Under the pieces are notes generated by a model, which saw nothing but the letters and a program-made list of their open reading frames with translations, made no database searches and had not been told where the DNA came from. Below are positions 45,095 to 57,900 of a DNA stretch of 64,000 bases, piece by piece. Source of the stretch: Tubulanus polymorphus (lineage: Eukaryota; Nemertea; Palaeonemertea; Tubulaniformes; Tubulanidae); NCBI RefSeq assembly GCF_964204645.1, contig NC_134031.1, positions 14,407,307 to 14,471,306 of the forward strand, written 5' to 3'. How positions within the stretch are numbered: position 1 is the stretch's first letter; each line of letters opens with the position of its first letter. The position numbers and the translations under genes were made by a program.

Positions 45095-45984
45095 CTATAC
45101 GGGAAACTCTTTGAGAGGAGTTGTCGATTTGTCGGCTGCCAATTCATCGATCGATTCGACTCCTGTCGTCAAAACCCTTTCGCAATTCACATCCTTCGAA
45201 GATGCCCTTCGACTGAAACGTGAATTGCTGATAGAAGTTGCTAGCGTACTGTAGCCCCTTCCGTCCATCGGGTTGGTCGTCGAGAAAACGCTGCCGTGTC
45301 GATTCTTACGCCGCGACGTCACCAGCGCGTTTTTGAACGATTTACGAAAGTTTGACGACATAAAACTGTAAACGATCGGGTTTATTATACTGTGTATATA
45401 GAAAAACAGACGCACGCAGGTCAAGGTCATGTGGTAACCGTGGAAACCCAGACGTAATGGTACGTAATTGTCGAATATCAGTATTAGCGACAATGAACGG
45501 TACGGAAGATGACAGAGAAAAAATAAAATGACAACAATGATTAACATGGCAACCACTTGTTTCCGCGCGCGCAGCGTCGTCGCCGAGACGAAATTTTCCG
45601 GATCGTTCGCCCTTGACATTAGTTGTTTGGTAATGACTGTGTATAGTGTAAACAGCACGGCGAGCGGGATTACGTATGATACGACCATCAGAGAACAGGC
45701 GTACACGCTTTTTAAAGTCGTATCGATTTTCAGGCGGCACACCTTAACGGGCGTCCCGTCCGTTAGACGCGAACCCTTGTAGTAAGCGATTGGGATAAAC
45801 GGCGCCGCTACGAACAGCGAAATTAACCAAATTACGCATAAGATTTTAATCGTGCGACTCAGCGTGCAGGTCACGTGCGCTCGTAGTGGCCGACAGATGG
45901 CGTAGTAGCGCTCTAAAGCGATGCCGATGATTGTCTGTATGGAAGCGCCTGTAACTGAGTTCTCCAGAAAAGGCACGAATTTAC
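45095..45984 (-). CDS. Exon 2 of the TRH/ETH-receptor-like GPCR (TM3-TM7 and tail)
   Basis: The exon begins after ttgtag at 45985 and ends at TAG (45095-45097), giving 295 residues. It contains TM3 with ERYYAIC, TM4 (ILCVIWLISLFVAAPFI), TM5 (SYVIPLAVLFTLYTVI), TM6 (AMLIIVVILFFLCHLP), TM7 (RLFFYIHSIINPIVY) and about 80 residues of Ser/Arg-rich tail. Confidence 0.9.
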
Positions 45985-48900
45985 CTACAACGAGAAATAT
46001 CATTAGAGAAACTTAAATCAACTTTTTAAACATTAGTGGAAATAAATTCGAAAAAAAAACTTTAGGGTTAAGTTTCGTGAAAAATATCGAAGAGTTCAAA
46101 ACGATGAAGTTTGAAAGTTTGTCTTTGTTGAATGCAGCAATCAAAACAAACAATAATTTGAGTTTATCATTATCTTTATAACTCTACCACCAGTGGGCGT
46201 TCATGATGATAGACTCATTATTAATTATTGGCAATGCAAAAATGATATCAAATTAGAAAGGTAAATTAGAAAGCTTGACGAGGATTTAGCAATAAGCTTA
46301 TTCGAATAACATGTAGAAAGAATTGGGTCTCTTTTTTGCCTGTAAATGAATAACCAAACCTTCAGTTAGATATAAATGATAGATTATGTTCCGCTTGAAA
46401 TGTTTAAGGTGATGAATAATACTTTATTTTTAGTTGCAACCTACTAAATGAAATGCTTGAAAATATTTTGAATTTGAGCTCTTTTGGCAATCTAGATTTT
46501 CTATAAAAAAAATCCTACAATCAACTTTGCAAAATTCATAAAAAAGGATCAGACATATGGGTCCCAATAATTATTATGTTGTAAATAGATGTATGTATTT
46601 TCAAAAACTTTGTTATCTATAAATTAATACGAAACTATGTACCAGTCGCCTTGGAGAAGAAATTGGTCTTGAAATTTGGTGTGGTAAACAATCATATTGT
46701 ATGAATTAATGCAACGGCTGGAAACTGCAGTGAAAATATTTATAAGGGGCTGGGCAAACTGAGGCAGGCAAAATTTCAGCCAATCAGTAAGCAGGAATTC
46801 TTATTATTGACTCTCGCACTGCATCAAAACAATTTCACAGTCAGTAATTGCAGCTATTCGGTGAGGAGGTCGCGTCCAACACAGCACCTTTAATATTTTG
46901 TTCAACACCGGCAGGCTGCTCTTTGCACTCTGCGGAGTACTCCGAACACTGTGCGGAACAAAGAAATACACTAGAACAAGTCACGTGACTCTGCCATACG
47001 TTACTCCGCTACTCCACAAAAGTGGGGCAGCATTTGTATTTGTCTAACATGAAAATAGCGTAATGCGCGTATGCAGAAAACTCGACGGTCAACCACTCGC
47101 GTGCGCTTTGCGCTTGACTCAACCGGTGGCCACGCGCGTTTCTATGAAGATATTTTTATGAAAATAGGATCAACAAAATTCTCAGATAAAACTCTATCTT
47201 CAATCTACATTATATCTCAAAACATGAAAAAGTTACAGTCAGTAACACAAAATTACCAATCTTTTTGAGGCGCCTTCGGTGAAGTATATTTTTTAAACTG
47301 TAACTGTATCCGATTGTTGCAGCCGAGAAAAATTAAATAAACACCATCAGAAAATAGAAATTGTCACCTTTCTAACGATAAAAGACTTAAACTTTTGAAG
47401 CAAAAGGGTGATGGGCTATAATGAATCGCGCTAAAGGTTTTACTTTAAAAAATGTGAAATCTGTCCAACAATGCGGACCCCGCGAGACGCCTCAAAATGG
47501 CGCCTGGAAACTGGAAACTTACCTATACCTGGCAAGTTCTTGGCCAAAGGAAATCACCCGTTGTTTCCACGGGTATTATTCCTAGTATTTTATTGAGATA
47601 AATTTATATTTTCTGTTGATTGTAGATATCGTATATTTCATAGTCTCCCTCCATGTACCATAGAAATGGTTGGAGTGTAAACAAAATCCTAATCATTACT
47701 TCCGCGGACATGTTGCCTTTTAAATAGAAATCTAAAGCGAAAAGCACTTAGGTAATTTCCACCAAATAAGAAAAACACCAGTGCAATACTTTCCCACTAG
47801 GGGGCTTTCACGGCACGAAACTAATTCCATAATAACACGTGCCAATCGTGAAAAAAACGTTTTTTTTTAATAAAAACCTTTTCCTGTTAATGCACAACGG
47901 CAGTTCGGTCACTTTCCCGTATGAGGGACGCATGAGGGGGAGTCTTTGATACTTAACCTTGAGCGCTGATTGCTCTGTGCGCACTCACCAATCATTACCG
48001 TAATCATTCACAAACACTAAACGGAGTTTCCAACGATATGATGAATGTCATGTTGTCACGTCAGAGAGTAAATAAAAAATTATTTTCTTTCTTTTAGAAA
48101 AAAAATAACACCCTGCTCATTATTCATGAAGAACTTTCACTTGGCGAACAGAAGAAAATGATTAGGTGGTCGACACATTACGCGGCGTTTGGGAAGGTAT
48201 CAGGAATCGTGGCTGGTTTGAATAATTCAACATCGGTTACTTCTTGATGGCCGATTGAGGATATTACTAATTGTATTCGAGCCTCATTGCCTCCACAACT
48301 GACTGTGCTACACAGCCACTAGATTTGTACAAGGTCAATTTCTAAAAGAAATATCCTGCGACACATTGAGCTATTATAGAGTTCTATAAGCACGATATTG
48401 TACGAAAAATGTTTTGAATGGAAAGCTGGACGTAAAGCTTTTACTTTCATGGCACCAACTTTATGGAATGTCTTACCACTGGAAATTCGTGAAAGTCCAA
48501 CTGTCTCATGTTTTAAATCACGTTTAAAAACTTTTTATTTTAGAAATCTGTACAATTAGTGTTTTAATCTGCTTCTGTCTTATCTGTTTTAATAAAGTGA
48601 AGTGCAATGAGTATGTTTTATAGAAATGCACTTTATAAGTAAATAAATTATCATTATTATTATTATTATCATTATTATTATTTTTATTGTTATTGTTATT
48701 GTTATCTTTATCGTTATCGTTATCGTTATCGTTATCGTTATCGTTATCGTTATCGTCATCGTCATCGTCATCATCATCATCATCATCATCATCATTATCA
48801 TCATCATCATTATCATCATCATCATTATCATTATCATTATTATCATTTATTATTAAAGTAAAACGACCAATAACCAATAATTCACAACCAATCATTGTCC

Positions 48901-51900
48901 GTTCTTGAAGTTTACACAAAGAGTCTTGAAAATGAGATTGACTCACGAATACAAATTTCAGCTTTTGCTGAGGACATCGGGTGGCACAGTACAGTTTTGG
49001 AAGTACATACCTGATATAGGTTTTAATAGGACGAGCATAGATTAGCAGCTTAAAAGATTAAAAACGAATTTCATTATTTTAAAAATTAAAATCAAAAGAC
49101 GTTTCGAACTGTCTCTAGTAAAGACCATCAAGGTGTGAATAAACGAACTAAGGGTCGCGGAGAACATGCCGTTAGTTGAGTAGATTTCTAATAATTATAG
49201 CTGCGGTAGACATGGAGAAATATCAATGAAGAAGTCCCACAATTGAATGTTATATGATAGAATGTATTACAATGAAAGCATACACTGATTATGTTCATTC
49301 GACTACTAAAATATAGAAATATACTAGGATAGAATAGAATTATGAGGAGAGAAATTAAATGCTACAACAAAGATCAAACGGTTCAAAGGTTTTTGTTTCC
49401 GGGTTGATTATATTCGGATAAAATATCAGCCACGAGGAGTGCAAAAACTGATGTAATGTTTTAAGAGAGCAATAAAGTATTAACGTATGGAATTGAACTG
49501 AATTTGAATTGGATTTGTTCCGCTAGACGGAGCTCTTGGAGAGGATTGAGCCCACCAGACGGTGCCACTGAATAAGGCCGGAAGCGATTCGCCGGCAAAA
49601 TATGCTCTACCCCGAAGGGTGTCGCAAAAACGTTCTAATGATAACATCATAATCATCAGTAATAGGGATAATAGGGGTTCAGGCCAAAGGTCGAAGGGTC
49701 GTGCTCATAAAAAATGAAAAATAAATTCTCGCACACTCGAATTGATTTTTCATTTTTTTATTCACTCGCCCCTTCAACCTTTAACCTGAACCCCTATTAT
49801 CCCTATTACTCTTAAAATATTCATATATATGAATAACATATAAATGAATAACTTCTAAAATCAATTTTAATAAAAAAATTTAGCATTAAAATGGAAGCAA
49901 ATAAGAAGTACAACTGTTCAACATGTAAAATCAATATAGATGAATCCCAAAAAGCAAGGCACAATAAAACTAGAACACATTTAGATAGACATAGTAGTGA
50001 ATATATATTCTCTGCTCTGGTAAAATTTATCTAAATTCTACAATGGAAAGAGATATCCGGCGATTGATCATCATTGATACGATGATCAATCGCCTAATGA
50101 CCAGTCTGAGTTAATTTCGGTTCTATAACCGATCTTACAACTTCAGATTTATCATGGTTGATAATCACAAGCTGAGGAATTATGATAATCTGGTAGTTTC
50201 TCAATTTCACACAGTCTCTCACTCGAAGTGAGAGTGAGATTTGATGATAACACAGAAGATGATCAAAGTATTGCTCTAGACTCTGCCACTAACTCAGAGT
50301 CAATGATAAGCCACGATGTAGAGATTAAGAGTAAATTTAGAGTCAATTATTAGCCACAATATGTGATCAGTTGGTGCTAACCTTATTGTACAATTCGTTA
50401 GAGCTAACGGTGTCCTCAAATTGATGTAGACTAAACAATTAATCAGCGCCGGTGATTATTGACAATGACTGCAGTTCGGGGGTTGAATGGCGAATATATG
50501 AGCCACGCGATTCTGCGTCTAGACATCCCAAATTAGGAACCGGTTCAGTTACCTCTCAAACTATCATCACATAATTACATATAGCACGAATATTGTGCAT
50601 CGCATTTTGTAACAACCTATCATAAACCAATCGTATATTCGGATGCAGGTATCGACAATGCGCGCCTGGAGCCAACCCCTCGGTCATTCGCTATCGTAAG
50701 ATGGAGTCAAGACGACGAGGTTTTGAAAGTGTGCTGATAAAATGTTTTGTGTCTGGTGTTTGTAGTCCATTTTCATTTCAAAATGTCTCGGGTGAAGTTC
50801 TGAACACATGTGGGTGATCAGTTTTTGAAAGTGTGCTGGTAAAACTCTGATATCTGGTGTTTGTAATTGTTCCTTTTCAATCGAAATGGCTCTGGTAAAG
50901 CTTCGAACGAGAGTGAAGAATGGACGATCAGTTTTTGAAATTGTGCTGATAAAATGTCTGATATCTGGTGTTTGTGGTTCATTTTCGACTGAAAAGAGAA
51001 AATATGTCCAAGGTCCTGGCTGAGGGAATTCCGGGATGCAGGTTGGTGTCTGAAGTCGTGCACGGTCTAGGGTAAAGGCTCTAGGTCACAGATTGCTATC
51101 AGTATTGGTGATGAAGAGGACATGAAACATTTGAAACTAATAATCCTTGAGGTTTGTTTCAGATATAAACGGTTATTATTTAAGGGAACAGTGTTCTGTT
51201 CACCACTTGGCTGTATGTGTCGGATGAGGCTCACGATTCAGTGATCAAAAACTTCAAATGACTTCGATGTTTTTATCCAAATGGGCATTGATTTGATTAT
51301 TGAGTTGACGATTGAGTGTCTCATGTCGAATAGACAGTGTGTCCAGACAGTACTGAGAATGTTTACACACGACATTCTTCGACGTAAGACACAAGACATG
51401 GATAGATTTGTTTCCTTAGAATAACTATCGAGTTTGATCTTAGATCAGATGTATATATGAATATGAATACATCAGTATAATCATGAACATGATAGGAAAA
51501 CTATCAAAAACTCATGTTTGTAATAAATGTATGATCGGACATTCAGCGAATGAATGTGGGTATTGTGACTGTCAATAGAGGTAAATGGCTACCACACTAA
51601 CCAGGCAAATTTACAAACTTCCCTAAAATACGACAGCTCTGTGGTTCAGAAATTAACTTGCTCACCGACAGCTGGTATGTAGGAGGACGCAGGTTCGGTT
51701 CCTGCAGGGTGTAATCTCACGGTGCTACTGGGGGTCAGAGTTATCCGCTCGAGTTTGGGGTTATTCTTTGGTAGAAAAAGTTTTCGGGTATCGTTAATTA
51801 ATGATTGATGATTGATTCGAATGATTGCGGGTATCGTTAATTAATAGAGTCACTGGTAGTATTTTCTTGGGCACTCCAAGGCCATAGGAACGTGTTGGCG

Positions 51901-54900
51901 ATTGAGGGGCACAGTCCTTTTCGGATAATCAACACAAAAATGTTGAGACGCGCAAGATTTTATGCCCATCTAACTATTTCAATCCCCCCTCCTCCCCCCT
52001 CCCGTTCAGGAAATCTAGTATCCCCCTGTTACGTTATAGTAAAATAAATTATATATGTGTATTTGTAAATTCAACCTTCCACATAGGCCCCTATCTGTAG
52101 ACCTGCTGTTATCATTTGTGCTATGCACTGATTTCGCTATTTTTGAAAAACCCAGTTTTGTTCTTGCTCCTCATGCCCCATTTTCCACAAAGCAGCAATC
52201 CGCAAGGTTTAACTTATATTCTCTTGTCTGCGTGGATACTAAACTTATCCTTTCGCGGTTTACCCTTTTCATTTTTTTGTGCTCCTATCAAAGTCCGCCC
52301 CTGAACTGAACGGTCTCTTCTCCGACTCGTAAATCAATAGCGAAAATATTGTACACTCATCGGTCAACATCTCGGGAAAGGCACTGAACAAGCGAATGGA
52401 AGAAAGAAAAAAATAACAGTGTTTCCTTTTTGATCGCGAATCGACGCGTGTGTGAATGGGAGTGTGGTCACAAGGATAGATAGCAACCTGTATACAATAC
52501 TAATCCGCTAATCCCGTCGTTATCTCTGCGCTGAAATTTCAACCCGATTAGAGAAATGCGAACACTACTGTGAAAGAATGCAGAACACACATAAAGCAAT
52601 GCCAGAGGGGGAGAGGCAGAGGCAGAGGGGGAGAGGCAGAGGCAGAGACAGAGACAGAGACAGAGACAGAGGGAGGCCCCTCCCCACCGAGACAGCATAA
52701 TCGCTCAACAAGAAGTTTTTTGATTTTTAGCGAACCGGAGGTGTTTAGTACGTCACCTTGTCTGACAACATGATTGACCATGTTTGCTGTTACCTGCAAT
52801 GCGACTTAATTGATCTCGTTGACATCAGAATTCCGGACTAGTCGTCAGTGGATTAGTGCTGCTAGTGGCCTATCGAGATGTCTAACGGAACACTATTGAC
52901 AAGATGAATACATCTCGAGCTGTCTATCCCCTTGAAGCAGCAATAACCATGGTTACTACGTGCAGTAACACTAAGTCTTTTAGTTGTATATAGAATTAAA
53001 TTCAGATTATTTTTCTTATTTTTATGCGGTAATTTTTTTTCTCTTCTAATTATCAAAATTTTCTTCTTCCGAAGAATGATACTGCGGATATCGAGGTTCC
53101 GCTAGGGTGCGCTAGTGGTGACACTATTTGTTCATAATTCATTTGGAGAAGAGGATTCGTTCTTTGGTAATCGAGGTTCTGCTAAGTGCGCTAGTGGTTA
53201 CTGAATAAAACATGGACGGAAAATGTTGTTCTTAATTCGAGACGGTGCATGGACAATTTTAGACCGATAAAGATTGATAGTTACGCCATCTGGCGTCGGA
53301 GAACGGCTGCGGAGAATGACCAGATTTTTCATAGGATTTTTTACACCTTACGAACGGATATTGAGCTGCATTATGACGTCAGAATTAAGATACCTTACAA
53401 CGTAATTACATCTCTAATCTCTTTTCCCTCCCTCCCTCCCTCCCTCCCTCCCTCCCTCCATCCCTCCCTCCCTCCCTCCCTCCCTTCATCCCTCCCTCCC
53501 TCCCTCTCTCTCTCACTCTCTCACCCTCTCTCTCTCTCTCCCTCCCTCACCTTCTGTCTCGTTCAGTTTTAAAAAAGAACCGATTCATTTGCATCTTCGC
53601 TGTCAAAATAATTTCCGGAATATTCTCCCGCGACGAGCGACGAACATTCGAATGTAACGGACCGATAGACTATCGATTTGTTCACTACTACCACAGTCCG
53701 GTGTCGTCACGTAATTCCATCGGATGCTTATTTTCGGGAAGGTCGCGTTTTGAATAAATGATTTTTTCCCAGTTCGTATCGTGTAGATTTACTCAAGCAA
53801 AACGAGTAACGGTGTCGCCATTGGTCGATAGTTTTTCTCGTTACTCTGGGAAAGGAGTAATCGATTAGGCTCACCGGTGGGACTGGCAAAAAACTACAAG
53901 TAGCCGTAACAACTTTATTTCTACTGAATAATCCATGGACCGGCACGCGCTCAGGCCTAAATCGGTCGCAGATTGATAATCATTTATTCATTTCATCTAA
54001 TACTCCATAAATAAGCAGAAAATAGCTCTGAAAATACTAACAGCCCTTGAAAAATCTATCTGCGCCAAATATGTGGCAGGAATCGAGCAATAGATTAGCT
54101 GGAATCGAGCTGCAAATGTAGCAGGAAGAGAGCAGCGAATGTAGCAAGAATTGAGCACAGTGAATGTGGCAGGAATTGAGCAGTAAAAGCATCAGGAATT
54201 GAGCAGTAAATGTTGCAGGAATTGAGCACTGAATACATCAGGAATTGAGCAGAAGTGGCAGAAATTGAGCAATGAATGCAGCAAGAATTGAGCAGTTAAT
54301 GTGGCAGGAATTTAGTAGTGAAGGCAGCAGGAATTGAGCAGAAGTGGCAGAAATTGAGCAATGAATGCAGCAGGAATTGAACAGTAAATGTGGCAGGAAC
54401 TGAGCAGTAAAAGCAGCAGGACTTGAGTAGTAAATGTTGCAGGAATTGAGCACTGAATACATCAGGAATTGAGCAGTAAATGTTGCTGGACTAATTGAGT
54501 AGTGAAGGCAGCAGGAATTTGACAGTTAATGTAGCAGGAGTCGAGCAGTCAATGTGGCAAGAATCGAGCAGTAAATGTGGCAACAATCGAGCAGTAAATG
54601 TGGCAGTAATTGAATCACCAATCGATTAATCCGCAATCAGGGAAAATATTTTTTTTTCTATTGCGCAAAATAATTCGAAATATTAGATAGATATGATTGA
54701 GTCGGCGACACTATATTTATCCACCACGAGTAGAGCGGCGTACCGATTATCTGTCACATAAAATCCATTTCGATTTATGGCTTAAATTCTTTCCGTTTTT
54801 GTCTGAGATATTTATGATGTTCACACAAACAGACTGAGACTATAAATCGCGTATGGGTTGGGATTTCAATAACTGATCGTCAACAGATTGTTCGCTGTCA

Positions 54901-57900
54901 TTAGTAACTAATTTTACCGAATCGTAGGAGTTATCGACAATGAGAAGGTCTTTGAGGAGAGGTTCATTGGAATATGAGACGCTAGTCCCTCTGAGGCACT
55001 AAATTCCAGTATCCGGCATTATAGCCCGTGTGTAGAGTTACACTGTGTTATTCGGTCAGTGTTCACAGCTGTTGACCGTTGACAGTCGACACTTAGAGTA
55101 AACTACGAGAACAGGTGGCAACCTGTCAACCTGTCAACTAGAACTGAAGAATGACAGTTATTCTACCCCTTTAACTGCAATTTTCTGTTTCTCATTATTC
55201 CATTCTAGCGTATTATGCGGATGATTTGGCTGATATTGGCATTTCGAAACAGAAAAAGAAACTCATGTATATATAACATTCAAATATATTTAGATAACTA
55301 TCAAAATTGGTTGGAGCTTTTTTGGCGGACACATCACAGTTATTGGGTGGATTATTTAATGTTGATGTGACAAATCTTTGGTCCTAAATAACCTCGGGAA
55401 AGTTTTAAGCATAGTTTAAATGTGAACTAGCGTGTAGGGTGTCTACCTATCAACCGTCCTGTAGAGTCATCACCCTAATATGTAAAGCTGAAGAAAATAT
55501 GGATCCCCAATCAAGGATCTATTATCATGGAACTTCTTTTAGTTCCATATCACTAGGCTTTTATATTTCAGCTTGCACATGGGCGGCCCCGATTTACTCC
55601 AAAAGTAACTCTTCACGTTGCACTACGATGTCGCATATCGGATTTGGGCTGAATCTAATAGTAAGAAGAAAACTACTATCCAACTGATCATGTGACATTA
55701 GTGACGCGGTCACTTCTTAGTTTGCTTTCAGAGCTATCGGACGCGTGTGGCCAGCAGTCCCTTGGTGTGAGTGTTTTGTCTCCTCCATTCGTCGATTTTC
55801 TGTTGTTCCTTTCCGGTAGCATTTGGTATTTTCATTGGAGTTTTGTTTATGGTTTCCGCTTTAGTTTTCATCTCCTGTTGCCTGGTTTGGAGACTTTAGG
55901 GCAGTCATTTCAGATGAAGCTATTGTGTAGTCATTTCTGATGAAATACTGGTTTTATGAATTTTAGTGCAGTCATTTCGGATGAAACACCGGTTTTATGA
56001 ATTTCAGTGCAGTCATTTCGGATGAAATACTGGTTTTGATGTTTTGGGTTATACTGTGCTGTAATTTTGGATTAAATCACGAGCAATAGTCCTAGGATAA
56101 GTAATGCAGTATTTCGGAAGAAGCACGGAAGATGGATTGATAGTGATTTTATTGAGGGAAAATTTTTGGTCAGGTTAGAAGTACTAGGTTACTTTGGTTT
56201 AACCTTGGTACGTCAATGACATTTAGGTTACAGCGCAAAGAAGAAGGCCCATGTGCGCATGCGTGATTACTTATTTTGCCTATTTTAGGACGTGGGTACT
56301 GTAGATACTGTAAAACCACAGTGCATGCAATTTTGCTAGATTTAGTTCATTCATAGGCGCATTTCCAGGGTACGGATTTGGAATTCTTTTGTTGAATTTT
56401 ATTGGTTATTCAAAATTCGGTTATGGGCCTGTAAAGGTAATCTGGTGACATTTTACCCAGTTCCGTAGGCTACGGCGCAAGGAGGAGTTCTAGGGGAAAT
56501 TGTTTATTATGCCGCAAAGAGGGTCATTTTATTTGCGACTGTCCTGAGAATAAACAAAAACCACAAGTAGTAACGAAGACTGAAAGTGAGGTTAGCTAAA
56601 TGAGTTAAAAACCTGATTGAGTTTAGTTTTGGATGATACATAATATAATATCATGACGTCAAAGATGTAAATCATTCAATGTTATTCTCTTCATTGAATT
56701 GAATATTGGATAATTCATTGTAATTGTTATTAGTTGTTTGTGGTCGGTTGGTTTTGTTGTCACAGGCTATCTAAGTATGTTGTCACGGCTTATGTCGTGC
56801 TGGCAATGGGGCTGGACTGATGGACCTTAGTGTCTTTTTAGGAATTTGTTCCGTTGAAGATACTTGTGTGCAAATACGTGTTTTGGGTTGGTGCTTGAGG
56901 TTCATCCGTCCAGTCACCGTAACCCGGGGTCGTCTCAGCCGAGACCGTTTCGAAAATTCCTTTTGTTAGTCTCTGACTCCCTCGGCCAAGCTATGAAATA
57001 ATTCACTGATAAAAGTGTAGAATCGTATCGCCATAATGATACTACAAGCGGGTTTAAACCAATGTTTTTATCCATGTAGGTTCTACACGCCAATTTATAT
57101 CGATAAGAGATTAGACGCTAATACAAATTTGTATATTGATATACCCGATTTCTAAGGCGGGTCTAAATAAAGCGACTTCGGGTGCGTATTCTGTCTTCTA
57201 ATCTTTTGGCCTCGTTTCACTCGGCCTGTTATAGTTGGGGTTTGGTCGTAGTTGTGGAAAGGTTTTGGAATTTGTTGTGGTTATCAGTAAGGGCTTGGGT
57301 CGTTTTTTATCCCCAATCATGACATAACCGCGGAACGAGAAACTGCTGATCAGTGTGGATATCACCCTATTCACATTTCAAATCTAAAATTGTACAGCGC
57401 GGGTAACACTATACGGCGGATTCAGTATCAATCGCGTGCATTTTGAGCGTTCGATCGTTTTTTCTACGTATTCTTGAATTCTTCGCAGAAAAAAAAGCTC
57501 TCCATTCTTTATTGGATTGTATCATCCGGATTAGAGATTCACAAACAAGATAGTAATCAATAATTCATGTAACGGTGTGTTATAGTTCTAGCAAATAACT
57601 TCAACGATTCAGTATAGAGATATTACTATAGTTACTTATGGCGACCTATTATTTCTCAATAACTTTAGCAAGATTACGATTTATTACAAAAAATGACGAA
57701 TTTCTGGTTCAAATCTGTATAGAACTGCATTCAGATTCAGCCTCTTCAGAGCAACAAACTCAAAAGCAATGACACATTATTTGTTCGCGTCTCAAATTGC
57801 AGCACTTTGTAATAATTTTAATTCGTCTTCATCAAATAAATTCTCTCGTGGATTAAACAAGCAGCACCAGCAGTAGCAGATTTAAATTCCAGGGGCTCGA

